NCBI RefSeq assembly: GCF_900100845.1
Contig: NZ_FNFP01000001.1
Span: 310,001 to 374,000 of the forward strand
DNA length: 64,000 nt
Reading direction: 5' to 3'
Source: Natronincola ferrireducens
GTDB lineage: Bacteria > Bacillota > Clostridia > Peptostreptococcales > Natronincolaceae
Under the pieces are notes generated by a model. It searched no databases. It was not told the DNA's origin and worked only from the letters and a program-made list of their open reading frames with translations. The first letter of the stretch is position 1. Each line of letters starts with the position of its first letter. Made by a program: the position numbers and the translations under genes. Of the stretch, positions 45,885-54,505 are shown piece after piece.

Positions 45885-47801
45885 CTATACTTCCTTCCTT
45901 TCCCATTCTTCATAAAGCCTATTAATTTTATCCTTAAGCCCTAGGGTTTCTTGATGAATTTCTTTGCTTTTACTGGGGTTAGAGTAGATTTCCTCTTGAC
46001 ACATGAGGGTTTCTAATTCTGATAAATTTTCCTCTAGCTCCATAATTTCTAACTCTATTTTCTCCTGGGCTTTGGAGAGCTGTCGAAGGCGTTCCCGTTC
46101 CTCCTTCTCCCTGCGACGCTCCTCTTTTAATTGAGTTTTTGTCTTAAGGGGGGATTCTTCGTCGTCATCCAAAAGCTGTTGATTTTTCTTTTCCACATAA
46201 TAAGCATAGTTCCCTAGGAATACTTCTACACCCTCAGCCCTTAAATCGATGATTTTTGTTGTTACACGATTTAAAAAATAACGATCATGGGAGATAACAA
46301 AAATTGTACCATCATACTGTAGCAGGGCATCCTCAAGAACTTCCTTAGAGTCAATATCCAAATGATTGGTGGGTTCATCCAGCAATAGAAGGTTTGCTTT
46401 GGATAAAATCAATTTTAAGAGAGAAAGTCTAGCTTTTTCCCCACCACTTAAAGTAGACACCTGTTTAAAAACATCTTCACCTTTAAACAGAAAAGCCCCT
46501 AAAAGGGTTCTGATCTCTGTTTGATCCATGGAGGTGTGATCATCCCAAATTTCATCAATAGCCATTTTATCTGGATGTAGATTTTCCTGTTCTTGATCAT
46601 AATAGCCTAAATGAACATTATGGCCTAATCGGAGGGTACCACTGCTGGCTTGAATTTTATCCAGAATAATCTTAAAGAGGGTGGACTTCCCAATGCCATT
46701 GGGTCCGATTAATCCAATCCTTTCTCCACGATAAATTTCAAAAGTAACATTTTGAAACAGGGGAATATCTTCAAAGGATTTACTTAAAGCCTCCACAGTT
46801 AAAATATCATTTCCACTTTTTAGGGCTGCTTCAAATTGAATTTTTGCCCTGTCTCGATGGATTTGAGGGCGATGGAGCTCTTCTACCTTTGCCAATTGTT
46901 TTTCCTTACTTTTAGCACGATTCATAAGCTTTTCTGTACCATGCTGTCGAAGTCTTCGGATAACATCTTTTTGTCTAGTAATTTCTTTTTGCTGCTCAGT
47001 ATAATCCTTTAATTGTTGCTCTCGAATCACCTGTTTTTGCTTCATAAAGGCGGTATAGTTTCCTTTGTAGCTTTCAAGTCGATGGTTTTCAATCTCCATA
47101 ATACGATTTACCAATTGGTCAAGAAAGTATCGGTCATGGGAAATCATTAAAATTGTGCCGGAATAATCCTTCAAAAATCCCTCCAACCACTCTACAGCTT
47201 CTATATCCAAATGGTTGGTGGGTTCATCCAGCATGAGAATATCAGGTTTCTTTAACAATAGCTTAGCAAGGGAAATACGGGTTTTCTGGCCACCACTCAG
47301 CTGAAAAATTGGCTGGTGAAATTCTTCTTCAGAAAAGCCCAACCCCCTTAACACTCCCCTCACTTCGCTGCGGAAACCATAACCATTTTTTTGGTTAAAT
47401 TCCTCCAGCATAGATGCGTATTGTTCCATAATATTTTCTAAGTCTAAAGAAGAATCGGTATTCTTACCAAGTTCTGAAATTTCATACTCCAGCTCCCTTA
47501 GTTTTTTCTCCATGTCAATTAAATGGGAAAATACTTCCACCACTTCGTCGTAAACGTTTTTGGAGGGATTTAAAATATTATTTTGTTCTAAATAACCTAT
47601 ACTTGTGGATTTGGCTATATAAAGCTCACCACCATCATAGGATAATTGTTGGCATAGAATCTTAAAAAGAGTGGATTTACCAGCACCATTAACACCAACT
47701 AAACCCACTTTTTCTCCTTTATTAATACTAAAGGTAATATTTTCTATAATTAAATCAACACCAAAATACTTTGATAGGCTGTTACAAGATAAAACGATCA
47801 T
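45885..47801 (-). CDS. ABC-F family ATPase (Uup/YdiF-like)
   Basis: The product has 638 residues with two ABC domains and no membrane helices. It shows Walker A GVNGAGKST and GPNGIGKST, signatures LSGGQKTRISLAKLLL and LSGGEKARLSLLKLIL, and Walker B DILMLDEPTNHLDIE and LLLLDEPTNHLDID. The linker between them (about 240-320) is the P-site tRNA interaction motif. The C-terminal 90 residues form a coiled coil (EELEENLSELETLM-like). ABC-F proteins act on ribosomes, in translation rescue or antibiotic protection. Nothing here points to a resistance role, so a housekeeping YdiF/Uup role is more likely. Confidence 0.93.
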   Translation of the reverse strand: MIVLSCNSLSKYFGVDLIIENITFSINKGEKVGLVGVNGAGKSTLFKILCQQLSYDGGELYIAKSTSIGYLEQNNILNPSKNVYDEVVEVFSHLIDMEKKLRELEYEISELGKNTDSSLDLENIMEQYASMLEEFNQKNGYGFRSEVRGVLRGLGFSEEEFHQPIFQLSGGQKTRISLAKLLLKKPDILMLDEPTNHLDIEAVEWLEGFLKDYSGTILMISHDRYFLDQLVNRIMEIENHRLESYKGNYTAFMKQKQVIREQQLKDYTEQQKEITRQKDVIRRLRQHGTEKLMNRAKSKEKQLAKVEELHRPQIHRDRAKIQFEAALKSGNDILTVEALSKSFEDIPLFQNVTFEIYRGERIGLIGPNGIGKSTLFKIILDKIQASSGTLRLGHNVHLGYYDQEQENLHPDKMAIDEIWDDHTSMDQTEIRTLLGAFLFKGEDVFKQVSTLSGGEKARLSLLKLILSKANLLLLDEPTNHLDIDSKEVLEDALLQYDGTIFVISHDRYFLNRVTTKIIDLRAEGVEVFLGNYAYYVEKKNQQLLDDDEESPLKTKTQLKEERRREKEERERLRQLSKAQEKIELEIMELEENLSELETLMCQEEIYSNPSKSKEIHQETLGLKDKINRLYEEWERKEV

Positions 47802-47926
47802 ATGATTATGTCCTCCTGAAATTATTTGTTATCGTACCCTCCACATAAAGGATCTATTATTTAAAAAAAGTTATTTTAACTAAGGTATTTGTAACAAAGT
47901 CTTCCTTTGCAAGATTCATAGGTAGA

Positions 47927-48010
47927 CTTTGTTGAAATACATTACGGAAATTATGACTTCTCCACAATTTATGAAAGTATATAATTTCCTATGTATTATA
48001 AAAAAATCAA
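47927..48010 (+). repeat. Dispersed intergenic element, copy 2
   Basis: Aligns with 16750-16830. Here the hairpin is stronger: ATACAT-TAC-GGAAATTAT pairs with ATAATTTCC-T-ATGTAT around a loop of 26 bases. It ends in TATAAAAAAATC. Confidence 0.5.
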
Positions 48011-48074
48011 CATTTACTAATAGTTTAACAAAAAAAGTGGTAATAATAAAGAAAAAGACTATAAACTAATAATA

Positions 48075-48118
48075 TTGTTAAATTAATGATTTACACAAAA
48101 ATGAATCTTTGTTATAAT
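48075..48118 (+). promoter_or_regulatory. Promoter with Rex-like palindrome upstream of rex
   Basis: TTTACA (48090-48095), 17 bases, TATAAT (48113-48118) is a near-consensus promoter. TTGTTAAAT (48075) and ATTTACACAA form an imperfect palindrome overlapping the -35. This resembles the Rex operator TTGTTAA-N4-TTAACAA, so autoregulation is possible. Confidence 0.45.
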
Positions 48119-48356
48119 ACTAAATTATAGAAAAAAAACCTAAGTTCATGAGTTATTAATTAAAAACTTCTATTGATTATACTTATAGGTTATATTTATA
48201 ATAAAGTGGAGATAGATATTAGTATAGCTGCTTTTCACCCACAGTAAAAGAAGAAGCCAAAAATTTATTCTAATATAATCGGAATATTCTAAAAACAATT
48301 ATTTTTTTATAAAAGAATCGTTCTGAAATAAAAATTATTAATAGGAGACTGATGTT

Positions 48357-48992
48357 ATGGGTAAGAATCATAAAGATATATCAATGGCGGTTATTCGGAG
48401 ACTACCAAAATACCACAGATATTTAAAGGATCTGCTGGATAAGGAGGTCTACAGAATTTCCTCAAAGGAACTAAGTGCTATGATGGGATTTACAGCTTCT
48501 CAAATTCGTCAAGACTTAAATAACTTTGGCGGATTTGGTCAACAGGGGTATGGTTATAATGTGGAGGAACTGTATGGTGAAATTCAAAAAATTCTAGGAT
48601 TAATGGCCTCCTATAATACTGTTATTGTAGGATCAGGGAATCTAGGGCAAGCTATTGCTAATTATACCAATTTCCAGAAGTATGGTTTTAAGCTAATGGC
48701 TTTATTTGATACGAATCCTAAGCTCATTGGTATGAAGATTCGTGATGTTCCCGTCTTTGACATTGACGAATTACAGGGATTTATAGACGAAAAACAAGTT
48801 GATATCGGAATTATCTGTACCCCTAAGGAGTTTGCACAGGATATAGCAGATAAGCTTGTGAAGTCAGGAGTATCAGCTATTTGGAATTTTGCCCCTATAG
48901 ATCTTAAAGTTCCGGAGGATATTATTATTGAAAATGTACATTTAAGTGATAGTTTATTTATCCTATCCTATTTATTAAATAATCAAGAGTAA
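48357..48992 (+). CDS. rex: Redox-sensing transcriptional repressor Rex
   Basis: The product has 211 residues. The N-terminal winged helix (about 1-80, including AVIRRLPKYHRYLKDL and FTASQIRQDLNNFGGFGQQG) is followed by a Rossmann domain with VGSGNLGQAIANY and FALFDTNPK-like KLMALFDTNPKLIG. Rex binds its operators when NAD+ is high and leaves when NADH rises, releasing fermentation genes. The acyl-CoA dehydrogenase/Etf genes directly downstream are classical Rex targets in Clostridia. AGGAG precedes the ATG. Confidence 0.97.
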   Translation: MGKNHKDISMAVIRRLPKYHRYLKDLLDKEVYRISSKELSAMMGFTASQIRQDLNNFGGFGQQGYGYNVEELYGEIQKILGLMASYNTVIVGSGNLGQAIANYTNFQKYGFKLMALFDTNPKLIGMKIRDVPVFDIDELQGFIDEKQVDIGIICTPKEFAQDIADKLVKSGVSAIWNFAPIDLKVPEDIIIENVHLSDSLFILSYLLNNQE

Positions 48993-49000
48993 TAAAAGGA

Positions 49001-49040
49001 GTAAAAAGCCTACATCTTTCAATGGAGGCTTTTTACTTTT
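49001..49040 (+). terminator. Terminator of rex
   Basis: GTAAAAAGCCT and AGGCTTTTTAC form an 11-bp perfect stem, then TTTTTC. Confidence 0.8.
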
Positions 49041-49108
49041 TCAAAGAAGAATAATAATCGGAAAAAAGAAAATATTTTTTAAATTAAACTTTTAATTATT
49101 GTAAACTT

Positions 49109-49127
49109 ATGTTAAAATATTATCAAA
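49109..49127 (+). promoter_or_regulatory. Possible Rex operator upstream of the acyl-CoA dehydrogenase gene
   Basis: ATGTTAAAATATTATCAAA fits the Rex palindrome with one changed base in the second half-site. It overlaps the likely -10 region (TATTAT, 49118-49123). Confidence 0.4.
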
Positions 49128-49176
49128 GATGGATAACAATTTAACATAAGGGTTTTAGTATGTAAGGAGGGACATT

Positions 49177-50316
49177 ATGAACTTTAATTTAAGTAAACAG
49201 CAGGAAATGGTAAGGAAGGTAGTAAGGGAGTTTGTAGAAAAAGAGGTTAGACCCATAGCAGCTGAGGTGGATGAGACGGAAAGGTTTCCCAAAGAAAACG
49301 TTGAAAAAATGGCGAGGTACAAAATGCTAGGTGTGAGTATTCCTAAGGCCTACGGTGGAGCTGGAGGAGATGATTTGAGTTATGCCATCACAGTAGAGGA
49401 ATTATCAAAGGCCTGTGGAACTACTGGGGTTATTTGTTCAGCCCACACATCCTTGGCGTGCTGGCCTATTTATAAGTTTGGTACTGAAGATCAAAAACAA
49501 AAGTATCTAGTACCCTTAGCAAAGGGAGAAAAGCTTGGGGCCTTTGGATTGACAGAGGCAAATGCTGGCACAGATGCAGGATCTCAACAAACGACAGCGG
49601 TTTTAGATGGAGAGGACTACATTATAAATGGAACAAAAATTTTTATAACCAATGGTAACCAAGCAGATATTTATGTAATATTTGCTATGACAGATAAGTC
49701 TAAAGGAGTAAAGGGAATTTCTACCTTTATTATTGAAAGAAATACCCCTGGCTTTAGTATCGGTAAAGTAGAGAAAAAAATGGGTATTAAGGGCTCGGCT
49801 ACTACTGAATTGGTTTTTGAAAATGTTAGAATACCCAAAGAAAATCTTCTAGGAAAAATAGGGGAGGGCTTTAAAATTGCTATGCAAACCCTAGATGGCG
49901 GAAGAATTGGTATAGCTGCTCAGGCCCTAGGCATTGCCCAAGGAGCCATAGATGAAACAGCAAGATACTTAAAGGAAAGACAGCAGTTTGGAAGACCTAT
50001 TGGTCAGTTCCAAGCCCTCCAATTCAATATCGCTGACATGGTTACAAAGGTAGAGGCGGCTAGGCTATTGGTTTATCAAGCTGCATCAGCTAAAGCTGAG
50101 GGAAAGAAATATAGTCACTTAGCAGCTATGGCAAAGCTTTATGCATCTGAAACTGCTATGGAGGTAACGACAAAGGCTGTACAGATGCATGGAGGCTATG
50201 GCTATACCAAGGATTATCCTGTAGAAAGAATGATGAGGGATGCAAAGATTACAGAAATCTATGAGGGAACTTCTGAAGTACAGAGAATGGTTATTGCAGC
50301 CAATGCATTGAAGTAA
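49177..50316 (+). CDS. Acyl-CoA dehydrogenase (butyryl/short-chain type)
   Basis: The product has 379 residues, the normal size for butyryl-CoA dehydrogenases. It shows FGLTEANAGTDAGSQQT (flavin-binding), GIKGSATTELVFENVRIP, and the C-terminal catalytic Glu in KITEIYEGTSEVQRMVIA. It reduces or oxidises short acyl-CoAs with FAD, exchanging electrons with the EtfAB pair encoded just after. With a ferredoxin-fused EtfA the complex probably bifurcates electrons from NADH to acyl-CoA and ferredoxin. AAGGAGGG precedes the ATG. Whether the substrate is crotonyl-, isovaleryl- or acrylyl-CoA cannot be told from sequence. Confidence 0.94.
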   Translation: MNFNLSKQQEMVRKVVREFVEKEVRPIAAEVDETERFPKENVEKMARYKMLGVSIPKAYGGAGGDDLSYAITVEELSKACGTTGVICSAHTSLACWPIYKFGTEDQKQKYLVPLAKGEKLGAFGLTEANAGTDAGSQQTTAVLDGEDYIINGTKIFITNGNQADIYVIFAMTDKSKGVKGISTFIIERNTPGFSIGKVEKKMGIKGSATTELVFENVRIPKENLLGKIGEGFKIAMQTLDGGRIGIAAQALGIAQGAIDETARYLKERQQFGRPIGQFQALQFNIADMVTKVEAARLLVYQAASAKAEGKKYSHLAAMAKLYASETAMEVTTKAVQMHGGYGYTKDYPVERMMRDAKITEIYEGTSEVQRMVIAANALK

Positions 50317-50390
50317 AATGAGATTTAATTTAGTAATCAGCATACTGAAGAATAAGAGGATGCTAAAGATAGATGAGGGAGGTAAGGTAG

Positions 50391-51179
50391 ATGAAAATCA
50401 TCGTTTGTGCAAAGCAAGTGCCAGATACAACAGAAGTAAGAATTGATCCAGTGAAGGGTACATTAATTCGGGATGGTGTGCCTAGCATATTGAATCCTGA
50501 TGACAAAAATGCCTTAGAAGAGGCTTTAAAGATAAAGGAAAAGCAACCGGATGCAACAGTTACAATATTATCCATGGGGCCGCCACAAGCGGAGGATGCC
50601 TTAAGGGAAGCATTGGCTATGGGGGCAGATAGGGCTATACTGTTAAGTGATAGAGAATTTGCAGGGGCTGATACATGGGCTACCTCTGCTACTCTGGCAG
50701 CTGCCATTAAAAAAATTGGAGATTACGATTTGATTTTCTGTGGGAGACAAGCAATAGATGGAGATACAGCTCAAGTGGGGCCACAAATTGCTGAGAGATT
50801 AGATTTACCCCAGGTTACCTACGTAGAAAAATTAACTATCCATAGGGATAAGTTAGAGGTCCATAGGGCATTGGAGGATGGCTATGAAATAATAGAGATG
50901 AAACTGCCAGCCCTTCTGACAGCGGTAAAAGAGTTAAATGAACCAAGATATCCTTCAATAGAAGGAATATTTGATGCCTATGGAGAGAAACAAGTGGAGG
51001 TATGGCGTGCTAAGGATTTACAAGTAGATCCTAATCACATTGGTTTAAAGGGGTCCCCTACCCAAGTAAAAAAATCCTTTACCCCTGAGGCAAAGGGAAA
51101 GGGTGAAATGTTAAAGGGAAACGGTAAAGACGTTGTTATACAGTTACTGATGAATTTAAAGAAAAAGCATATTATATAG
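50391..51179 (+). CDS. etfB: Electron transfer flavoprotein beta subunit
   Basis: The product has 262 residues. It starts with [20 protein letters not shown] and has [19 protein letters not shown] and [18 protein letters not shown], all typical of EtfB in Bcd-Etf complexes. In bifurcating Etfs the beta subunit holds the bifurcating FAD that accepts a hydride from NADH. GAGGGAGGTAAGG precedes the ATG. It is 75 bases after the dehydrogenase and 16 before etfA. Confidence 0.95.
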   Translation: MKIIVCAKQVPDTTEVRIDPVKGTLIRDGVPSILNPDDKNALEEALKIKEKQPDATVTILSMGPPQAEDALREALAMGADRAILLSDREFAGADTWATSATLAAAIKKIGDYDLIFCGRQAIDGDTAQVGPQIAERLDLPQVTYVEKLTIHRDKLEVHRALEDGYEIIEMKLPALLTAVKELNEPRYPSIEGIFDAYGEKQVEVWRAKDLQVDPNHIGLKGSPTQVKKSFTPEAKGKGEMLKGNGKDVVIQLLMNLKKKHII

Positions 51180-51195
51180 CGGGGAGGGAAAAGAA

Positions 51196-52425
51196 ATGGC
51201 CGTAAAAATAGTAGATGAAATGTGTAAAGGATGTACATTATGTGTGGGGGCTTGTCCCTTTGGTGCTATTGAAATGCAGGAAGGAATAGCTGTAATTAAT
51301 GAACAGTGTACCAATTGCGGTGTTTGTATAGATACCTGTAACTTTGAAGCAATTCTTCAAGAAAAAGAAGAAAAAGAAGTAAAGGATATAAGTAGTTATA
51401 AGGGTGTATGGGTTTTTGCAGAACAAAGACAAGGTATATTACAACCAGTTGCTATAGAATTATTAGGTGAGGGTCGTAAAATAGCTGATGAAATTGGTGT
51501 GGAACTGGCTGCTGTTTTACTGGGGGATAATGTAAAATATCTAGAAAAACAGTTAATTGCCTATGGTGCTGATAAGGTTTATCTATGTGAAGATAGAGAA
51601 TTAAAGGAATATACAACCGATGGCTATACAAAAGTTCTATCCCAAATGATTAATACCTATAAACCCGAAATTGTATTGGTGGGAGCTACCCATATCGGAA
51701 GAGATCTAGCTCCCAGAATAGCAGCACGAATTAACACAGGGTTAACTGCTGACTGTACGAAGCTAGAGGTGGACACTGAGGACAAAAAACTATTACAAAC
51801 AAGACCAGCCTTTGGAGGAAATATTATGGCCACCATTATATGTCCCAACCATAGACCTCAAATGGCAACAGTAAGGTCTGGGGTAATGACGAAGGCTAAA
51901 AAGGATGAAGCGAGAAGGGGTGAAGTAATCACTGTAGCTGCTGATTTAAAGCAGGAAGATATTCGAACAAAGGTGATAGAGATTATAAAACAGCAGAAAT
52001 CTATTGCAAATATTCAAGAAGCAGAGGTTATTGTTGCTGGTGGTAGAGGCTTAGGAAAAAAAGAAGGCTTTCAGCTTTTGGAAAAACTGGCAAATAAACT
52101 TGGCGGTGTGGTAGGTGCTTCTAGGGCAGTGGTGGATTTAGATTGGATTGATCATGACTATCAGGTAGGACAAACTGGAAAGACAGTAAGACCAAGACTA
52201 TATATCGCCTGTGGTATTTCTGGAGCCATACAACATTTAGCGGGAATGCAGGGGGCTGAGTGTATTGTGGCTATCAACAAAAATCCAGATGCTCCTATAT
52301 TTAAAATTGCCGATTATGGTATAGTAGGAGATGTATATGAAATTCTACCTCTACTGATAGATACATTAGAAAAAGAAGATATAGAGGAAATTCTTTTTCA
52401 AGAGGTGGCAGCAGCGAGGGCTTAG
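51196..52425 (+). CDS. etfA: Electron transfer flavoprotein alpha subunit with N-terminal ferredoxin domain
   Basis: The product has 409 residues, about 70 longer than ordinary EtfA. The extra N-terminus is a two-cluster ferredoxin: [12 protein letters not shown] (C10, C13, C16, C20) and [11 protein letters not shown] (C38, C41, C44, C48). The rest is EtfA: an N-terminal nucleotide fold with [20 protein letters not shown], and the FAD domain with [14 protein letters not shown]-like [33 protein letters not shown] and [20 protein letters not shown]. The fused clusters could pass electrons between flavin and free ferredoxin during bifurcation. After the second motif the usual Pro is replaced by Asn. 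Confidence 0.96.
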   Translation: MAVKIVDEMCKGCTLCVGACPFGAIEMQEGIAVINEQCTNCGVCIDTCNFEAILQEKEEKEVKDISSYKGVWVFAEQRQGILQPVAIELLGEGRKIADEIGVELAAVLLGDNVKYLEKQLIAYGADKVYLCEDRELKEYTTDGYTKVLSQMINTYKPEIVLVGATHIGRDLAPRIAARINTGLTADCTKLEVDTEDKKLLQTRPAFGGNIMATIICPNHRPQMATVRSGVMTKAKKDEARRGEVITVAADLKQEDIRTKVIEIIKQQKSIANIQEAEVIVAGGRGLGKKEGFQLLEKLANKLGGVVGASRAVVDLDWIDHDYQVGQTGKTVRPRLYIACGISGAIQHLAGMQGAECIVAINKNPDAPIFKIADYGIVGDVYEILPLLIDTLEKEDIEEILFQEVAAARA

Positions 52426-52453
52426 GAGAGGGGACTACCTCTCTTCTTTTTTT
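52424..52453 (+). terminator. Terminator of the acyl-CoA dehydrogenase-etf operon
   Basis: GAGAGG and CCTCTC pair around GGACTA, followed by TTCTTTTTTTG. Confidence 0.75.
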
Positions 52454-52536
52454 GTTTGGGGCATAAACTTGTATCCCAAGGACTTATCCTATATACTGAA
52501 TGTAATGTTTATAAAAAAATCAACAAAGGTGATGGA

Positions 52537-52995
52537 ATGAGAAATTATTATCAGCAAATTCACGAATATTTATTAAAGTTAATAAAAAATATTCTTTCAT
52601 ATGATAAAAAGGGACTTCAAGTAAAAGGAATAGATCTGTCTCTTTTAGAATTGCTAATAATTAAAGAACTGGGAGGGGAAAAGGAAAAGAAGATGTTCGA
52701 GGTGATTGATGCCTTGGGTATTGACCGTAATTCTTTTGTAACCCTTATCAATAAACTTCAACAGCAGCAGTATATTATAAAAACCAAGTCAGAAGAAGAT
52801 AAAAGAGTACATTTGTTAAGCTTATCTTCTAAGGGTGAGGAATTATTAGAGGAAATTGAGGATAAGGAAAAGGAACTTCTCTATTCTCTATTAAATGATT
52901 TTTCCTTTAATGAAGAAAAAGCAGTACTGAAATTTTTAGTAAAGCTAGACATGCTAAAAAAAGATAAGCATAAGGAGAAGGAAAATGATATATAA
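52537..52995 (+). CDS. MarR family transcriptional regulator
   Basis: The product has 152 residues. The start at 52537 is supported by AAAGGTG upstream and gives a normal MarR length; the frame extends to 52456 without support. A winged helix occupies about residues 45-110 (KMFEVIDALGIDRNSFVTLI, then KTKSEEDKRVHLLSLSSKGE), flanked by dimerising helices. The regulated genes are not evident; neighbours are the etf operon and a ferredoxin. Confidence 0.88.
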   Translation: MRNYYQQIHEYLLKLIKNILSYDKKGLQVKGIDLSLLELLIIKELGGEKEKKMFEVIDALGIDRNSFVTLINKLQQQQYIIKTKSEEDKRVHLLSLSSKGEELLEEIEDKEKELLYSLLNDFSFNEEKAVLKFLVKLDMLKKDKHKEKENDI

Positions 52996-53031
52996 AAAAG
53001 CAGCAGTTTTTTCAACTGCCGCTTTTTTTAT
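52994..53031. terminator. Bidirectional terminator between marR and the ferredoxin gene
   Basis: AAAAAAGCAGCAGTT and AACTGCCGCTTTTTT form a long stem with one mismatch, flanked by A and T runs. Confidence 0.85.
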
Positions 53032-53046
53032 GATCATTTTATAAGA

Positions 53047-53250
<204 letters not shown>

Positions 53251-53409
53251 CTACAATATGTATTATAACAAGGGGAAAATATTATAATCAATAAATATTC
53301 TATTTTTTTCTACAAAAACACTAAAATATAATGATTATCATTTTATTTGTATAGACAAGAAAAAAATATGATAAAATAGATATTAATCTGTAGTATGGGA
53401 GGTTTTTGT

Positions 53410-54225
53410 ATGAGGGTTATTGTATTGGTGGGTACCAGTGGAACAGGTAAAAGCTATCAAGCTATGCATGTGGCTAAAGCAAAAAATATTAAATATATTA
53501 TTGATGATGGGCTTTTAATTAAAGAAAACAAAGTTTTGGCAGGGTATTCTGCAAAAAGGGAAAAATCAAAGATGGCGGCAATAAAAAGAGCTCTTTTTAT
53601 TGATAACAATCATCGACTAGAAGTTAAACAAGCCATTGATAAAGAAAATCCTGAAGGAATATTGATTTTAGGAACTTCAGAAAAAATGGTTTATTCCATT
53701 GCCCAAACCTTGGAGCTTGGGGATGTGACAGAAAAGATTTATATAGAGGATATTGCTACGGAAGAGGATATTAAAACTGCTAAAAAAAGTCGTAAAAAGG
53801 AAGGAAAGCATATTATCCCGGTACCAACCTTTGAAATTAAAAAGGAATTTTCTGGATATTTCCTAAACCCCTTAAAGGTATTCAAGAGGATGGGCAGAGA
53901 CGAAACCCAAGAAGCAGAAAAATCTGTCGTAAGACCTACCTTTAGTTACTTAGGGAAGTATACCATATCCGACAGGGTGGTTCGGGAATTAATTTTCTAT
54001 GCTGCCAATAAAATTATAGGCATATATAAAATAGACCATGTAGATATCACTAATACCCAAGAGGGCTTGACTATTGAGCTGGAGGTAAAAATTGTTTATG
54101 GCAATCCTATTAGAGCCCTAATGGAACGGTTGCAGGAGCAGGTAAAGTATGAGGTTGAAGAGATGACATCCTTTAATATTATTAGTGTCAATGTAGATGT
54201 AAAAAGTTTGGTAATATGCGATTAA
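53410..54225 (+). CDS. P-loop ATPase fused to an Asp23/Gls24-like domain
   Basis: The product has 271 residues. The ATG at 53410 has GGGAGG seven bases upstream. An N-terminal nucleotide-binding domain has the Walker A motif GTSGTGKS (residues 8-15) followed by a conserved-looking IIDDGLLIKENKVLAGYSAK and a Walker B-like strand (GILILGTS). The C-terminal 100 residues (about 165-265) read as an Asp23/Gls24-type domain: SDRVVRELIFYAANKIIGI, then GLTIELEVKIVYGNPIRALM and VKYEVEEMTSFNIISVNV. Asp23/Gls24 proteins are linked to envelope stress and, for YloU, to Fak kinases. The combined role is unknown. It is a single gene. Confidence 0.7.
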   Translation: MRVIVLVGTSGTGKSYQAMHVAKAKNIKYIIDDGLLIKENKVLAGYSAKREKSKMAAIKRALFIDNNHRLEVKQAIDKENPEGILILGTSEKMVYSIAQTLELGDVTEKIYIEDIATEEDIKTAKKSRKKEGKHIIPVPTFEIKKEFSGYFLNPLKVFKRMGRDETQEAEKSVVRPTFSYLGKYTISDRVVRELIFYAANKIIGIYKIDHVDITNTQEGLTIELEVKIVYGNPIRALMERLQEQVKYEVEEMTSFNIISVNVDVKSLVICD

Positions 54226-54230
54226 GGTAT

Positions 54231-54259
54231 TTGCAAATTAAAAATGGATATGCTATAAT
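54231..54259 (+). promoter_or_regulatory. Promoter upstream of gdhA
   Basis: TTGCAA (54231-54236), 17 bases, TATAAT (54254-54259). Transcription would begin near 54266, leaving a leader of about 240 bases before gdhA. Confidence 0.65.
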
Positions 54260-54420
54260 TTAAATTGAAGGCTTGGCTAACGGTTTCGGATAACAGTAAT
54301 AATTAGACAAATTTTTTTGTCCATAAGGGTAAAAATTAGTTAATAATTTAACGGTATCTATACATAATTATTTTAGGATGAAATAGTAGGTCTTATATTT
54401 ACTGAAAAATCAAAATGTTT

Positions 54421-54444
54421 TCAAAAAAGCCTTTGCTTTTTTGA
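54421..54444 (+). terminator. Hairpin in the gdhA leader
   Basis: TCAAAAAAGC and GCTTTTTTGA form a perfect 10-bp stem around CTTT, with the T run inside the stem. It may be an attenuator or the 3' end of a short leader RNA. Confidence 0.45.
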
Positions 54445-54505
54445 TATAAATGCTACACTATATTTTTAGAAGCATATAAAATATTTTTTAGGAGGGTATA
54501 GGAAC

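Larger units (their letters stand above)
47802..48356 (+). other. Long gap between the ABC-F gene and rex
   Basis: No gene is seen. It holds the dispersed element at 47927-48010, the promoter at 48090-48118 and, from there, a leader of about 230 bases before rex whose content I cannot assign. Confidence 0.6.
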
